Shown here in pieces: positions 37,126-48,785 of a DNA stretch of 64,000 nt. The stretch is from Halomonas eurihalina (lineage in GTDB: Bacteria; Pseudomonadota; Gammaproteobacteria; Pseudomonadales; Halomonadaceae). The notes beneath the pieces are model-generated. The model was not told where the DNA came from and made no database searches. It was given only the letters and a program-made list of their open reading frames with translations. Numbering within the stretch: position 1 is the stretch's first letter; the number at the start of each line of letters is the position of its first letter. Location of the stretch: positions 124,001 through 188,000 of the forward strand of contig NZ_VTPU01000008.1 of the NCBI RefSeq assembly GCF_008274785.1, read 5' to 3'. Both the position numbers and the translations under genes were made by a program.

Positions 37126-37644
37126 ATGACCACGATCGTTTCCGTGCGTCGCGGCGACCAGGTGGCCCTGGCCGGCGATGGTCAGGTATCACTGGGCAAT
37201 ACCGTGATGAAAGGCAACGCCAGCAAGGTGCGTCGCCTCTACCGCGGTCAGGTACTCGCCGGTTTCGCCGGCGGCACCGCCGATGCCTTCACCCTGTTCG
37301 AGCGCTTCGAAGCCCAGCTCGAGAAGTACCAGGGCAACCTGGTCAAGTCTGCCGTGGAACTGGCCAAGGACTGGCGAACCGACCGCGCCCTGCGTCGCCT
37401 TGAAGCGCTGCTGGCGGTGGCCGACAAGCACGCCTCGCTGATCATCACCGGCAACGGCGATGTGGTCGAGCCGGAGCGTGGCATCATTGCCATCGGCTCG
37501 GGCGGCAACTACGCCCTGGCCTCGGCTCGCGCCCTGCTCGAAAACACCGAGCTGTCGGCCCGTGAGATCACCGAGAAATCGCTGGAGATCGCCGGCGACA
37601 TCTGCGTGTTCACCAACCACCACGTCACGTTGGAAGAGCTCTGA
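37126..37644 (+). CDS. hslV: ATP-dependent protease subunit HslV (ClpQ)
   Basis: Proteasome-like peptidase of the HslUV heat-shock protease. The 172 aa product begins [25 protein letters not shown]; Thr2 becomes the N-terminal nucleophile after Met removal. The [30 protein letters not shown] stretch and C-terminal [15 protein letters not shown] are typical. The start is fixed by AAGGAG 8 nt upstream and by the need to expose Thr. hslU follows after 2 bp. Confidence 0.98.
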   Translation: MTTIVSVRRGDQVALAGDGQVSLGNTVMKGNASKVRRLYRGQVLAGFAGGTADAFTLFERFEAQLEKYQGNLVKSAVELAKDWRTDRALRRLEALLAVADKHASLIITGNGDVVEPERGIIAIGSGGNYALASARALLENTELSAREITEKSLEIAGDICVFTNHHVTLEEL

Positions 37645-37646
37645 TC

Positions 37647-38969
37647 ATGACTCAGATGACCCCCCGCGAAATCGTCCACGCCCTGGACCAGTACATCATC
37701 GGCCAGCAGGACGCCAAGCGTGCCGTGGCCAGCGCCCTGCGCAATCGCTGGCGGCGCATGCAGCTCGACGAAGAACTCCGTCAGGAAGTCACGCCCAAGA
37801 ACATCCTGATGATCGGTCCTACCGGTGTGGGCAAGACCGAGATCGCCCGCCGTCTGGCCAAGCTCTCCGGCGCCCCCTTCATCAAGATCGAGGCAACCAA
37901 GTTCACCGAGGTGGGCTATGTGGGCCGCGATGTGGAATCGATCATTCGCGATCTCACCGAAGCCGCCATCAAGCTGGTCCGCGAACAGGCCAAGGACGAG
38001 GTGCGCCATCGCGCCGAGGATGCCGCCGAGGATCGCATTCTCGACGCTCTGCTGCCGCCGCCACGCGGCCAGGAAGACCAGCCACGCACCGACAACGTCA
38101 CCCGTCAGACCTTCCGCAAGAAGCTCCGTGAAGGCCAGCTCGACGACAAGGAGATCGATATCCAAGTTACGCCCCAGAGCCAGGGCGTCGATATCATGAC
38201 CCCGCCGGGCATGGAAGAAATGACCAGCCAGCTGCAGAGCCTGTTCTCCAACATGGGCAAGCAGAAGACCGAAACCCGCCGGGTGGCGGTCAAGGACGCC
38301 TTCGCCCTGCTGCGCGACGAGGAAGCCGCCAAGCTGGTCAATGAGGACGACATCAAGCAGCGCGCCATCGAAGCCGTCGAACAGCACGGCATCGTCTTCC
38401 TCGACGAGCTCGACAAAGTGGCCAAGGGCAGCGGCCAGTCCAGCGGTGGCGAGGTCTCCCGCGAGGGCGTGCAGCGCGACCTGCTGCCGCTGATCGAAGG
38501 CTCCAGCGTGTCTACCAAGCATGGCATGGTGAAGACCGACCACATCCTGTTCATCGCCTCCGGCGCCTTCCACCTGTCGCGCCCGTCGGACCTGATCCCC
38601 GAACTCCAGGGCCGCCTGCCGATCCGCGTCGAGCTCAACGCCCTGACGCCAGACGACTTCAAGCGCATCCTCACCGAACCCTCCGCGGCCCTGACCCGTC
38701 AGTACGCGGCTCTGCTCGCTACCGAAGACCTCAAGGTAGAGTTTACTGACGACGGCATCGAACGCATCGCCGAGATCGCCTGGAAGGTCAACGAAGGCAC
38801 CGAAAACATCGGCGCCCGCCGCCTGCACACGGTGATGGAACGGCTGCTCGAAGACGCCTCTTTCAAGGGCTCCGACCTCGGTGAGACACTGACCATCGAC
38901 GCCGCCTACGTCGACTCCCAGCTCGGCGAGCTGGCGATGGACGAAGACCTGTCGCGGTATATTCTCTAA
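37647..38969 (+). CDS. hslU: ATP-dependent protease ATPase subunit HslU (ClpY)
   Basis: AAA+ unfoldase that feeds substrates into HslV. The 440 aa product has Walker A GPTGVGKT (57-64), Walker [11 protein letters not shown], the pore motif GYVGRDVES, and the C-terminal tail EDLSRYIL that inserts into HslV. Starts 2 bp after hslV. A short repeat element follows the stop directly. Confidence 0.98.
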   Translation: MTQMTPREIVHALDQYIIGQQDAKRAVASALRNRWRRMQLDEELRQEVTPKNILMIGPTGVGKTEIARRLAKLSGAPFIKIEATKFTEVGYVGRDVESIIRDLTEAAIKLVREQAKDEVRHRAEDAAEDRILDALLPPPRGQEDQPRTDNVTRQTFRKKLREGQLDDKEIDIQVTPQSQGVDIMTPPGMEEMTSQLQSLFSNMGKQKTETRRVAVKDAFALLRDEEAAKLVNEDDIKQRAIEAVEQHGIVFLDELDKVAKGSGQSSGGEVSREGVQRDLLPLIEGSSVSTKHGMVKTDHILFIASGAFHLSRPSDLIPELQGRLPIRVELNALTPDDFKRILTEPSAALTRQYAALLATEDLKVEFTDDGIERIAEIAWKVNEGTENIGARRLHTVMERLLEDASFKGSDLGETLTIDAAYVDSQLGELAMDEDLSRYIL

Positions 38970-39095
38970 GACGCGGCTGCGCCGCTGTAAGAAGGACGAA
39001 CGGCGCTTCGCGCCTGGAAGAAGGAAGAAGGCCCTTGATCGACGCAGGGGCGGCAGCATAACGCCTTCCTTCTTCCATCTTCTCTCTTGCGTCTC
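38970..39095 (+). repeat. 3'-end repeat element, copy A (after hslU)
   Basis: The core (38972-39014) has a GC hairpin (CGGCTGCGCCG), an AAGAAGGACGAAC link, and a second GC hairpin (GGCGCTTCGCGCC), then GA-rich and CT-rich arms that can pair (GGAAGAAGG... with ...CCTTCTTCC). The same core recurs after elbB (copy B) and after the DAHP synthase gene (copy C), always in the sense of the gene it follows. Confidence 0.75.
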
Positions 39096-39108
39096 ACCAG
39101 AGGTGCCC

Positions 39109-39495
39109 ATGTCCGCTCCGATCCCCATTCAGGTTCACTACCACAAGCAGGCCCGCGAGCTGGAGCTGATCTATGAAGATGACGTCAGTTTCCGGCTGTC
39201 GGTGGAATACTTGCGCGTCTTCTCGCCATCCGCCGAGGTACGTGGCCATGGCGGCCCCGAGTCCGCCACCCTGCAGGTCGGCAAGAAGGACGTCGGGCTG
39301 GCCAATATCTCGCGAGTCGGCCGCTACGCGATCAAGCTGCACTTCGACGATGGCCACGACAGCGGGCTATACAGCTGGGATTACCTGCATGATCTCATCC
39401 AGCACCGCGAGACCAACTGGGCTGACTACCTGAAGCGCCTGGAAGAGGCCGGTGCTTCGCGGGAGCCGTTGGGCATCGAGATCAAACAATTATAG
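39109..39495 (+). CDS. DUF971 domain protein
   Basis: The 128 aa product is a single DUF971 (gamma-butyrobetaine hydroxylase-like N-terminal) domain: [42 protein letters not shown], then [16 protein letters not shown]. Roles in iron-sulfur chemistry have been suggested for the family, but the exact function is not established. The ATG at 39109 with AGAGG five bases upstream is preferred over a GTG at 39103. The position after hslVU is conserved in Pseudomonas, where pha genes follow; here ubiE follows. Confidence 0.9.
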   Translation: MSAPIPIQVHYHKQARELELIYEDDVSFRLSVEYLRVFSPSAEVRGHGGPESATLQVGKKDVGLANISRVGRYAIKLHFDDGHDSGLYSWDYLHDLIQHRETNWADYLKRLEEAGASREPLGIEIKQL

Positions 39496-39628
39496 GGGAG
39501 ACAATTTCCCTGCGAGGCAAGTGACGTCCGCGTCAAGACAAGGACGGTCACGGGGCGCTACAATGTCGCCCCATCGAGCGAGGCCTGGCCTCGCCTCCTT
39601 CAGTGCAGCTGATTCGGGAGCCCCTCGC

Positions 39629-40381
39629 ATGACCAGCGACAAGCACACCACGCATTTCGGCTATCAGGAAGTCCCGGTCACGGAGAAGGCCTCCCGCGTG
39701 GCGGACGTCTTTCACTCGGTGGCCTCCCGCTACGATGTGATGAACGACCTGATGTCCTTCGGCATTCACCGGGTCTGGAAGCGCCTGACCATCGAACGCG
39801 CCGGCGTGCGGCCCGGCCACAGCGTGCTCGACATCGCCGGCGGCACGGGCGATCTGACCTTCAAGTTCTCGCGTCTGGTCGGCCCGCGCGGCCGCGTGGT
39901 ACTGGCCGACATCAACGAATCCATGCTGCGGGTCGGCCGCGACAAGCTGCTCGACCGGGGCGTGGGCGGCAATGTCGAGTACGTACAGGCCAACGCCGAG
40001 ACCCTGCCTTTCCCCGACAACAGCTTCGACTGCATCACCATTGCCTTCGGCCTGCGCAACGTCACCGACCAGAACGCCGCCCTGCGCTCCATGACGCGAG
40101 TGCTCAAGCCCGGTGGCCGCCTGCTGGTCCTGGAGTTCTCCAAACCGCGCAGCGCCCTGCTCAACCGTGCCTACGACGAATATTCTTTCCGCCTGCTGCC
40201 CCGCATGGGCGAATGCGTCGCCGGCGACGCCGACAGCTACCGCTATCTGGCCGAGTCGATTCGCATGCACCCCGATCAGGAGACTCTCAAGGGAATGATG
40301 GAAACCGCCGGTCTGGAGCGCGTCGAGTACACCAATCTCACCGGCGGCATCGTCGCCCTGCATCGCGGCATCAAACTGTGA
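39629..40381 (+). CDS. ubiE: Ubiquinone/menaquinone C-methyltransferase
   Basis: S-adenosylmethionine-dependent C-methylation in ubiquinone synthesis. The 250 aa product has the UbiE motifs [21 protein letters not shown]-binding [15 protein letters not shown], and [27 protein letters not shown]. The start [16 protein letters not shown] at 39629 has GGGAG upstream; 59 upstream in-frame codons overlap the DUF971 gene and are not family-like. First gene of a ubiE-ubiJ-ubiB-hisE-tat run. Confidence 0.98.
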   Translation: MTSDKHTTHFGYQEVPVTEKASRVADVFHSVASRYDVMNDLMSFGIHRVWKRLTIERAGVRPGHSVLDIAGGTGDLTFKFSRLVGPRGRVVLADINESMLRVGRDKLLDRGVGGNVEYVQANAETLPFPDNSFDCITIAFGLRNVTDQNAALRSMTRVLKPGGRLLVLEFSKPRSALLNRAYDEYSFRLLPRMGECVAGDADSYRYLAESIRMHPDQETLKGMMETAGLERVEYTNLTGGIVALHRGIKL

Positions 40382-40388
40382 GGCCGAG

Positions 40389-41024
40389 ATGACATCGACC
40401 CTGCTGCTGGCCGGCCTCGAACGTACCCTCAATGCCCTGCTCGCCCGCGATCCCGCCGCGCCGTCACGGCTGGCGCGCCTGGCCGGGAAACACATCCTGC
40501 TGCGCCTGGAGCAACCGCCCCTGGCACTCAGCGCCCACTTCCACCCCGAGGGCATCGATCTGCTGCGCCCCGATGACCTCGATGAGGGGGCCTTCGACGT
40601 CACCGTCGAGCTCGACGCTGAAACGCTCGGCGAACTGCTGGGCGGCGCCTCCATCGAGCGCCTGATGTTCCAGGGCAAGCTGTCCGTCAGGGGGCGCGTC
40701 CACCTGCTGGAAGAAGTCCGCGACCTGTTGCTGGACCTGGATCTGGACTGGGAAGGCGAACTGGCGCGCTGGCTTGGCGACGTGCCCGCCCATAGCCTGG
40801 CCGAAGGCATGCGCAATGTCGGTCGCTGGGGCCTGCGCACCCAGCGCGAACTGCGCGCCGACGTGGCCGAATATGTCTTCGAAGAGGCCCGGCTACTACC
40901 GGGGCAGCATCAGTTCGAGGTGATGCGCGACCACCTCACCGAACTCGAGCTCGCCACCGACCGCCTGGAAGCGCGTCTCGAGCGGTTACGCCGCCGACTG
41001 ACCGCCCCGGAGGCCTCGGCATGA
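40389..41024 (+). CDS. ubiJ: Ubiquinone biosynthesis accessory factor UbiJ
   Basis: Lipid-binding SCP2-domain protein that organises the late ubiquinone-synthesis complex with UbiK. The 211 aa product starts with [18 protein letters not shown], contains the SCP2 fold ([23 protein letters not shown]...[14 protein letters not shown]) and ends in a charged coiled coil ([23 protein letters not shown]). The neighbours ubiE and ubiB confirm the assignment. It overlaps ubiB by 4 nt. Confidence 0.95.
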   Translation: MTSTLLLAGLERTLNALLARDPAAPSRLARLAGKHILLRLEQPPLALSAHFHPEGIDLLRPDDLDEGAFDVTVELDAETLGELLGGASIERLMFQGKLSVRGRVHLLEEVRDLLLDLDLDWEGELARWLGDVPAHSLAEGMRNVGRWGLRTQRELRADVAEYVFEEARLLPGQHQFEVMRDHLTELELATDRLEARLERLRRRLTAPEASA

Positions 41025-42643
41025 CCCCGCGCCTGCTGCGCATCATCTGGGTCATCAGCCGCTACCGGCTGGATACCCTGTTGCCGTTGGCACGCATGCC
41101 CTGGTGGCTGCGCATGCTCTTCTTGCTGTCGCCGCTACGCCTGATTCCCATCGGTTCACGCTGCCGCGGCGAGCGCCTGCGCCTGGCTCTGGAGACCCTC
41201 GGCCCGATCTTTGTCAAGTTCGGCCAGATGCTGTCGACGCGCCGCGACCTGCTGCCACCGGATATCGCCGACGAACTCAAGCGCCTCCAGGACCAGGTGC
41301 CGCCCTTCCCCGGCGAGCAAGCCAGCGCACTGGTGGAGCAGGAACTTGGCATGTCGCTCGACGACGCCTTCGCCCGCTTCGCCGTGGCGCCGCTGGCCTC
41401 GGCCTCCATCGCCCAGGTTCACGCCGCCACCCTGCACAGCGGCGAGGACGTGGTGGTCAAGATCATCCGCCCCGGCATCGAACGGGTCATGCGCCAGGAC
41501 ATGGCGCTGCTGTACCGGCTCGCCGGTATCCTGGCGCGGGTTCCCGAGGCACGCCGCCTGCGACCGGTGGAGGTGGTACGCGACTACGAATCGACGCTGT
41601 TCGATGAACTCGATCTGACCAAGGAAGCCGCCAATACCTCCCAGCTCAAGCGCAACTTCCAGAACTCGCCGCTACTGTACGTGCCGGCGACCCACTGGGA
41701 CCTGACCCGCCATCGGGTCATGGTCCAGGAGCGCATCCACGGTGTGCCGGTGGCCGATACCGCCGCGCTCGAGGCCCAGGGCACCGATCTCAAGAAACTC
41801 GCCGAACGGGGCGTGGAGATCTTCTTCACCCAGGTCTTCCGCGACAACTTCTTCCACGCCGACATGCACCCGGGCAACATCTTCGTGGCGCGCGAGACGC
41901 CCTGGGACCCGCAGTATATCGCCATCGACTGCGGCATCGTCGGCAGCCTGACCCGCGAAGACCAGGACTACCTGGCACGCAACCTGCTGGCCTTCTTCCA
42001 TCAGGACTACTACGAAGTCGCTGCCCTGCACATCGAGTCCGGCTGGGTCGGCGAGGATACCCGGGCCAACGAGTTCGCCGCCGCGGTGCGTACCGTCTGT
42101 GAGCCGATCCTCGAGAAGCCGCTGAAGGACATCTCCTTCGGCCAGGTACTGCTGGGTCTGTTCCAGACCGCGCGGCGCTTCAACATGGAGGTCCAGCCGC
42201 AACTGGTGCTGTTGCAGAAAACCCTGCTCAACATCGAGGGCCTGGGGCGCCAGCTCTATCCAGACCTGGACCTGTGGGCCACCGCCAAGCCCTTCCTGGA
42301 GCAATGGATGCGCGAACGCGCCGGCGCCCGCGGCCTCTGGGAATCGCTCAAGCGCCAGGCCCCGGAACTCTCCCGCCAGCTACCGGAACTCCCCGTACTG
42401 GCCCACCAGGCGCTTTCCCGGGCCGAACACGGCCATCAGCATCAACGTCGTCAGTCCGAGGCGGTGGACGACATCCGACGCCGCCTCGACCTGCAGAGTC
42501 GCCGCCAGCGGCGATTGCGCCTGGGCGTCTTGCTGGTGGTGGCGGCCCTGGCCTGGCAGCCGTTGGCCGAATGGGCCGGCGGACAACCCTGGCCGGTGCT
42601 CGGCGCCGCCCTGCTGGGCGCTCTGTTATTGGTCTGGAACTGA
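41021..42643 (+). CDS. ubiB: Ubiquinone biosynthesis kinase-like protein UbiB
   Basis: Atypical ABC1/ADCK kinase-like ATPase needed for ubiquinone synthesis. The 540 aa product has the diagnostic KxGQ motif (K66-F-G-Q69 in [12 protein letters not shown]), ExD-type VVKIIRPG, the catalytic [11 protein letters not shown] and IDCGIVG (DFG-like), and two C-terminal membrane segments (about 495-540). The ATGA overlap with ubiJ indicates coupled translation. Confidence 0.97.
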   Translation: MTPRLLRIIWVISRYRLDTLLPLARMPWWLRMLFLLSPLRLIPIGSRCRGERLRLALETLGPIFVKFGQMLSTRRDLLPPDIADELKRLQDQVPPFPGEQASALVEQELGMSLDDAFARFAVAPLASASIAQVHAATLHSGEDVVVKIIRPGIERVMRQDMALLYRLAGILARVPEARRLRPVEVVRDYESTLFDELDLTKEAANTSQLKRNFQNSPLLYVPATHWDLTRHRVMVQERIHGVPVADTAALEAQGTDLKKLAERGVEIFFTQVFRDNFFHADMHPGNIFVARETPWDPQYIAIDCGIVGSLTREDQDYLARNLLAFFHQDYYEVAALHIESGWVGEDTRANEFAAAVRTVCEPILEKPLKDISFGQVLLGLFQTARRFNMEVQPQLVLLQKTLLNIEGLGRQLYPDLDLWATAKPFLEQWMRERAGARGLWESLKRQAPELSRQLPELPVLAHQALSRAEHGHQHQRRQSEAVDDIRRRLDLQSRRQRRLRLGVLLVVAALAWQPLAEWAGGQPWPVLGAALLGALLLVWN

Positions 42644-42668
42644 CAACCCTGTAACGGAATCTTAAACA

Positions 42669-42998
42669 ATGAGCGATATTCTCGAACGCCTTCACGACGT
42701 GCTCGAAGAGCGCCGCCACGCGGCCCCGGAAGATTCCTACGTGGCTGCCTTGCATCACAAGGGCTTGAACAAGATACTCGAGAAAGTCGGCGAGGAAGCC
42801 ACCGAGACCCTGCTGGCGGCCAAGGACGCCGAGGACGGAGGAGACGAGCAGCGTCAAGCGCTGGTCGCCGAGACCGCCGACCTGTGGTTTCATAGCCTGG
42901 TGATGCTGTCGCATCTGGATCTCGACCATCGCCAGGTGCTCGACGAATTGGCCCGCCGCTTCGGCGTGTCAGGACACGACGAGAAGGCCGCGCGATAA
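42669..42998 (+). CDS. hisE: Phosphoribosyl-ATP pyrophosphatase
   Basis: Second step of histidine synthesis (PR-ATP to PR-AMP). The 109 aa stand-alone HisE has the MazG-like helical motif [15 protein letters not shown] and [13 protein letters not shown]. In Pseudomonas this locus is ubiB-hisI-hisE-tatA; here only 25 bp separates ubiB from hisE and no hisI is present. Confidence 0.95.
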   Translation: MSDILERLHDVLEERRHAAPEDSYVAALHHKGLNKILEKVGEEATETLLAAKDAEDGGDEQRQALVAETADLWFHSLVMLSHLDLDHRQVLDELARRFGVSGHDEKAAR

Positions 42999-43083
42999 CG
43001 CCATCGACCCCGACTCGTGTCGGCATCGTTTCGATTCGCACTTTCGCTTCGGCAAGTCCGAAGCCAAAACTGAGGAAGTCTCC

Positions 43084-43344
43084 ATGTTAGGTGGTATCAG
43101 TATCTGGCAACTGCTGATCGTGCTCGGCATCATCATCCTGATCTTCGGCACCAAGAAGCTGCGCAACGTGGGCGGTGACCTGGGCGGTGCCGTGAAGGGT
43201 TTCAAGAAAGCCATGGACGAGGGTGAAAAAGACGACGCCAAGGGCCAGGACGATCCTCAGGCGCGGGTCAGCCATGACGACGAGGGCACGACCTACGACG
43301 TCAAGGCCGAGCGAAAGGCAGAGGAACAGGACGAGCGCAAGTAA
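43084..43344 (+). CDS. tatA: Twin-arginine translocase subunit TatA
   Basis: Pore-forming subunit that exports folded proteins. The 86 aa product has an N-terminal membrane helix (about 5-21, [17 protein letters not shown]), the conserved [14 protein letters not shown] hinge and amphipathic helix, and an acidic, disordered tail. GAGGA lies upstream. First gene of tatABC. Confidence 0.97.
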   Translation: MLGGISIWQLLIVLGIIILIFGTKKLRNVGGDLGGAVKGFKKAMDEGEKDDAKGQDDPQARVSHDDEGTTYDVKAERKAEEQDERK

Positions 43345-43350
43345 GCCGCC

Positions 43351-43761
43351 ATGTTCGACATCGGCTTTCTCGAACTCCTGCTCCTCGGTATCGTCGGCCT
43401 GCTGGTACTGGGGCCCGAGCGACTGCCAAAGGCGGTCCGCACTGTCGGCCTATGGATCGGTCGCATCAAGCGCTCCGTGTCCGATATACAGCGGGAAATC
43501 ACCACCCAGCTCGAGGCAGAGGAACTGCGTCGCAAGCTCGACGAGCAGCAGAAGAAGCTCGACGAAGGGGTCGATCGCGTCAAGCGCGGTGTGGAAGGTA
43601 TCGCCGAGCACGATACCCGCACCTCCGATGACACCGCCCCGGCCCAGCGCAAGCCCTCGCCTGAAGCGACTACCGAGCCACCCACCGAACCTGCCGACAC
43701 CGAACGACGCCTCGGCGAGTCCGCCTCTCAAGATGCTGACAAGGACGCCACCCCCCGATGA
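43351..43761 (+). CDS. tatB: Twin-arginine translocase subunit TatB
   Basis: Forms the signal-peptide receptor with TatC. The 136 aa product begins [30 protein letters not shown], the TatB signature with Glu8 and GPERLP, then a long amphipathic helix and a Pro/Thr/Glu-rich tail. Six bp after tatA; overlaps tatC by 4 nt. Confidence 0.97.
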   Translation: MFDIGFLELLLLGIVGLLVLGPERLPKAVRTVGLWIGRIKRSVSDIQREITTQLEAEELRRKLDEQQKKLDEGVDRVKRGVEGIAEHDTRTSDDTAPAQRKPSPEATTEPPTEPADTERRLGESASQDADKDATPR

Positions 43762-44504
43762 GCCAACAGGAGCAAAAGCAAGCCCCGCTGATCGAGCACC
43801 TGGTTGAGCTACGTTCGCGGCTGATGCGTGCCGTGGTGGTCATCCTGGTGATCTTCCTGGGGCTCTATGCCTTCGCCAACGATATCTACACCTTCGTTGC
43901 CGACCCGCTGATGGCACTGCTGCCGGAAGGCTCGCAGATGATCGCCACCGAGGTGGCCTCGCCCTTCCTGGCACCCTTCAAGCTGACCCTGATGGTGGCC
44001 TTCCTGATCGCGGTCCCCTTCGTGCTGCACCAGGCCTGGGCCTTCATCGCCCCGGGCCTGTACGACAACGAAAAGCATCTGGCGCTGCCCTTGCTGGCCT
44101 CCAGCATCGTGCTCTTCTACGCCGGGATCGCCTTTGCCTACTATGTGGTCTTTCCGCTGCTGTTCCAGTTCTTCACCCAGGCCGGGCCAGCAAAAGTCGC
44201 GGTGATGACCGACATCCAGCAATACCTCAACTTTGTTCTCAAGCTGTTCTTCGCCTTCGGCGTGGCCTTCGAGATCCCCGTCGCCACCTTCCTGCTGATC
44301 CTCTCCGGCGCCACCACGGTGGAGAGCCTGTCTCGCAAGCGGCCCTACATCATTCTCGGCTGCTTCGTCATCGGCATGCTGCTGACCCCGCCCGACGTCG
44401 TCTCCCAGAGCCTGCTGGCGGTACCGATGTACCTGCTCTACGAAGTGGGGCTACTCTTCGGCCGACTGGTCAAGCGGAAACGCGACGCGGAAAGCGAGGA
44501 ATAA
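43758..44504 (+). CDS. tatC: Twin-arginine translocase subunit TatC
   Basis: Polytopic inner-membrane protein that recognises the RR motif. The 248 aa product starts with the conserved [21 protein letters not shown], has six predicted membrane segments, and contains [19 protein letters not shown] and [14 protein letters not shown]. Length is close to E. coli TatC (258). Overlaps tatB (ATGA). A GAGGGAA heptamer array starts right after the stop. Confidence 0.97.
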   Translation: MSQQEQKQAPLIEHLVELRSRLMRAVVVILVIFLGLYAFANDIYTFVADPLMALLPEGSQMIATEVASPFLAPFKLTLMVAFLIAVPFVLHQAWAFIAPGLYDNEKHLALPLLASSIVLFYAGIAFAYYVVFPLLFQFFTQAGPAKVAVMTDIQQYLNFVLKLFFAFGVAFEIPVATFLLILSGATTVESLSRKRPYIILGCFVIGMLLTPPDVVSQSLLAVPMYLLYEVGLLFGRLVKRKRDAESEE

Positions 44505-44647
44505 GAGGGAAGAGGGAAGAGGGAAGAGGGAAGAGGGAAGACAGGATCCCCTCCCCCGCGGTATCAAGCGTTTTCTTTGCTAAGGCGCCGAGCGCCGTTC
44601 TTCCTTCTTTAGCGGCGTAGCCGCGTTCTTCCCGAGCCGCTCCGCGG
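44505..44647 (-). repeat. 3'-end repeat element, copy B (between tatC and elbB)
   Basis: Fills the gap between two convergent stops. On the tatC side are five exact copies of GAGGGAA (44505-44539). The core shared with copies A and C lies at 44584-44625 on the minus strand, starting 22 nt after the elbB stop: CGGCTACGCCG hairpin, AAGAAGGAAGAAC link, GGCGCTCGGCGCC hairpin. The elbB stop region GTAGCCGCG (44651-44643) can also pair with CGCGGCTAC of the core. Confidence 0.75.
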
Positions 44648-45310
44648 CTACAGGTCCATCAATTCGTCGATACGGTCGACCAGCTTGAAAATGCCGGTGG
44701 CGGCTTCGCCGATGCGGGTCGCCAGCATGTAGGCCGGCGTGGTGACGACGCGATTCTCGAAATCCACGACGATATCTTCGACACCGCAGCTGCGATGCAG
44801 CCCGCCCATGGCACTGATGGCACCGGCCACGCCCGGATCATGGCCGATGGTCACGGCGATACCCGGCCCGAGCAGTCGCGGCACCATCACCGGGGCAATG
44901 CACATCAGACCGATCGGTTTGCGATCCTCGTAGAAGCCCGCCAATGCTTCCTGCAGGCCAGTCTGGACGACCATGTCGGCACCGTCCTCGGCGAAAGTGG
45001 AGAGATTCTTGGCCGCACCGAAACCGCCCGGCAGGATCACGGCATCGAACTCATCGGCCTCGAGCTCTTCGAGGGCCGCGACATCTCCGCGGGCAAGACG
45101 CGCCGATTCGACGAGCACATTGCGACGCTCCTCGTCCCGGGCCTCTCCACTGCGATGATCGATCACGTCGTGCTGATCGATGTCCGGGGCGAAGCAACGA
45201 TAGCCGATGCCAAGTTGATCCAGGCGCAACAGCGTCAGGGTGGCTTCGTAGATCTCCGAACCGTCCTGCACCCCGCACCCCGACAGAATCACCGCCACCT
45301 GCTTGCTCAT
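44648..45310 (-). CDS. elbB: Isoprenoid biosynthesis glyoxalase ElbB
   Basis: DJ-1/PfpI-superfamily protein, reported to act as a glyoxalase in E. coli and linked to isoprenoid synthesis; the physiological role is uncertain. The 220 aa product begins MSKQVAVILSGCGVQDGSEIYEA and has the nucleophile-elbow VILPGGFGAAKNLS and PIGLMCIAPVM with the conserved cysteine. The start at 45310 is fixed by AGGAG six bases upstream; a longer frame enters the shared promoter region. Divergent from hemB. Confidence 0.95.
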   Translation of the reverse strand: MSKQVAVILSGCGVQDGSEIYEATLTLLRLDQLGIGYRCFAPDIDQHDVIDHRSGEARDEERRNVLVESARLARGDVAALEELEADEFDAVILPGGFGAAKNLSTFAEDGADMVVQTGLQEALAGFYEDRKPIGLMCIAPVMVPRLLGPGIAVTIGHDPGVAGAISAMGGLHRSCGVEDIVVDFENRVVTTPAYMLATRIGEAATGIFKLVDRIDELMDL

Positions 45311-45413
45311 GCTCGTCTCCTTGAACGCGTGTTCCCACCGGTTTACCGGACGGGGGTCAGTCAATGTGAGCCCTTCACTGTAGAGAGTCGTCACGGGTGC
45401 GACAAGACGCATC

Positions 45414-45441
45414 TTTCGACATCGAGACGCGCTGATATACT
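45414..45441 (+). promoter_or_regulatory. Candidate promoter of hemB
   Basis: TTTCGA (45414-45419) and TATACT (45436-45441), 16 bp apart, about 80 bp before hemB. A direct repeat GTCATC...TGTCATC follows. The -35 is weak. Confidence 0.4.
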
Positions 45442-45460
45442 CGAGGTATTGTCATCATAA

Positions 45461-46543
<1,083 letters not shown>

Positions 46544-46592
46544 GCGCCGGATGGGAGCCCCGCCGGCCGATGGATGAAAGCAGGGAACTCCC

Positions 46593-48785
46593 ATGGAAGA
46601 ATCACACGGCCCCAACGCCAAGACCGACCTGGAGATCACCACGAGCGGCGAGGCACCGGCTCCTCGACTCAACCAGACCCGAACCGGCATCAAGCCCAAG
46701 GCGATGCCGGACCCGGAGACCGACCTCACCGACCCAGGCCTGTACTTCAACCGCGAGCTGTCGCACCTGCAGTTCAACGTTCGAGTCCTCGAGCAAGCGC
46801 TGGACGAGGCGCATCCGCTACTCAATCGGTTGATGTTCCTGCTGATTTTCTCGTCCAACCTGGACGAGTTCTTCGAGATTCGCGTGGCGGGTCTCAAGAA
46901 CCAGATAATGCTGGGCGACGAGACGACCGGTGCCGATGGTCGCTCACCTCGCTCGGTGCTGAGCGAAATCTCCCAGATCGCCCATGAGCAGGTCGAGCGC
47001 CAGTACCGGATCCTCAACGATCACTTGATCCCCGAGCTGGAACGACAAAGGCTGCGGTTTCGTCGCCGTGGCGACTGGAGCGAGGCACAGAGCGACTGGG
47101 TACGACAGTATTTCGAGGCCGAGATCATGCCGGTTGTCAGCCCCATCGGACTGGACCCATCGCATCCATTCCCGCGGCTGGTCAACAAGAGCCTGAACTT
47201 CATCGTCGAGTTGGAGGGCAAGGACGCCTTTGGGCGCGAAGGCGGCATGGCCATCCTGCCGGCACCGCGCTCCCTGCCCCGGGTGATCGCCCTCCCCAAC
47301 GAGCTGTGCGAGGAAGGTTTTACCGAATACGTCTTCTTGTCGTCAATGATCCACGCCCATGCCGAAGAAGTCTTCCCGGGCATGTCGGTGCGCGGTTGCT
47401 ACCAGTTCCGCTTGACCCGCAACGCCGACCTCTCGGTGGATCCGGAAGACGTTTCCGATCTGGCCTCGGCACTGCGCGGCGAGCTGCTTTCACGTCGCTA
47501 CGGCAGCGGTGTGCGGCTCGAGGTAGCCGACAACTGCCCCGACGAACTCGTCGACTTTTTGCTCAAGCAGTTCGAGCTGGGCGAGGCAGACCTCTACCGG
47601 GTCAACGGCCCGGTGAACCTGACCCGCATGATGTCAGTGCTCGGCGATGTGGATCGTCCCGAACTGCTCTACCGCACCTTCATTCCCGGGCAACCCAAGG
47701 TACTCAGCAAGCGCGACAGTGTGCTGCACGCCATGGCCGAGGGCGATATCCTGCTCCACCACCCCTTCCAGTCCTTCGCCCCCGTGGAGGAGTTGCTGCG
47801 TGAAGCCGCCCGAGACCCGGACGTGCTGGCCATCAAGCAGACTCTCTACCGCACGGGCGCCGACTCGCCGATCGTCAACGCCCTGGTGGAGGCCGCCGGC
47901 AATGGCAAGGAAGTGACCGTAGTGATCGAACTGCGGGCGCGCTTCGATGAGGCCGACAACCTGGCCCTCGCCTCGCGCCTGCAGGAGGCCGGCGCCATCG
48001 TCATCTACGGCGTGATGGCCTACAAGACCCACGCCAAGATGATGCACATCGTACGTCGCGAGCGAGGCGAACTGCGCCACTACGCCCACCTCGGCACCGG
48101 TAATTACCACTCCAAGACCGCCAAGCTGTATACCGACTACAGCCTGCTTACCGCTAACCCGGTGTTGTGCGCCGATGTCCACAAGGTCTTCCAACAGCTC
48201 TCCGGCATGGGCCGGGCACGCAAGATCGAAAAACTGCTGCACGCGCCCTTCACCCTGCACGAGCGCCTGGTGGAGATGATCGACCGCGAAGCCGCGCACG
48301 CCCGCAAGGGCAAGCGTGCCCACCTGATCATCAAGTGCAATTCACTCACCGAGCCCAAGCTGATCCAGGCTCTCTACCGCGCCTCCCAGGCCGGCGTGGA
48401 ATGCGACCTGATCATCCGCGGCATGTGCTGCCTGCGCCCCGGTTTGCCAGGCATCTCGGAATCCATCCGCGTGCGTTCGATCATCGGCCGCTTCCTGGAA
48501 CACACCCGGGTGTTCCACTTCCACAACGACGGCAGGCCGGAAACCTGGGGCTCCAGCGCCGACTTCATGGCACGCAACATGTTCCACCGCGTGGAGACCT
48601 GCTTCCCGCTGCTCGACAAGAAATTGGCGGCCCGGGTCCGCAAGGACCTTGAGACCTACCTGGTGGACAACTGCCAGAGCTGGCTGCTGCAGGGCGACGG
48701 CACCTACGTCAAACAGACACCCGGCGACGCCGCCCCGATCAGCGCCCAGGAAACCCTGCTCTACGCCTACGCGGCACGCGCTTAA
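46593..48785 (+). CDS. ppk: Polyphosphate kinase 1
   Basis: Makes inorganic polyphosphate from ATP, reversibly. The 730 aa product has the PPK1 N-terminal helical domain (YFNRELSHLQFNVRVLEQALDE), the catalytic core with the autophosphorylated histidine at about H480 (YKTHAKMMHIVRR; E. coli H435), HLGTGNYH, and the second conserved CCLRPGLPGISE. GGGA lies upstream of ATG 46593. It follows hemB by 49 bp, as in Pseudomonas. The degrading partner ppx is 6.6 kb away on the same strand, not adjacent. Confidence 0.98.
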   Translation: MEESHGPNAKTDLEITTSGEAPAPRLNQTRTGIKPKAMPDPETDLTDPGLYFNRELSHLQFNVRVLEQALDEAHPLLNRLMFLLIFSSNLDEFFEIRVAGLKNQIMLGDETTGADGRSPRSVLSEISQIAHEQVERQYRILNDHLIPELERQRLRFRRRGDWSEAQSDWVRQYFEAEIMPVVSPIGLDPSHPFPRLVNKSLNFIVELEGKDAFGREGGMAILPAPRSLPRVIALPNELCEEGFTEYVFLSSMIHAHAEEVFPGMSVRGCYQFRLTRNADLSVDPEDVSDLASALRGELLSRRYGSGVRLEVADNCPDELVDFLLKQFELGEADLYRVNGPVNLTRMMSVLGDVDRPELLYRTFIPGQPKVLSKRDSVLHAMAEGDILLHHPFQSFAPVEELLREAARDPDVLAIKQTLYRTGADSPIVNALVEAAGNGKEVTVVIELRARFDEADNLALASRLQEAGAIVIYGVMAYKTHAKMMHIVRRERGELRHYAHLGTGNYHSKTAKLYTDYSLLTANPVLCADVHKVFQQLSGMGRARKIEKLLHAPFTLHERLVEMIDREAAHARKGKRAHLIIKCNSLTEPKLIQALYRASQAGVECDLIIRGMCCLRPGLPGISESIRVRSIIGRFLEHTRVFHFHNDGRPETWGSSADFMARNMFHRVETCFPLLDKKLAARVRKDLETYLVDNCQSWLLQGDGTYVKQTPGDAAPISAQETLLYAYAARA

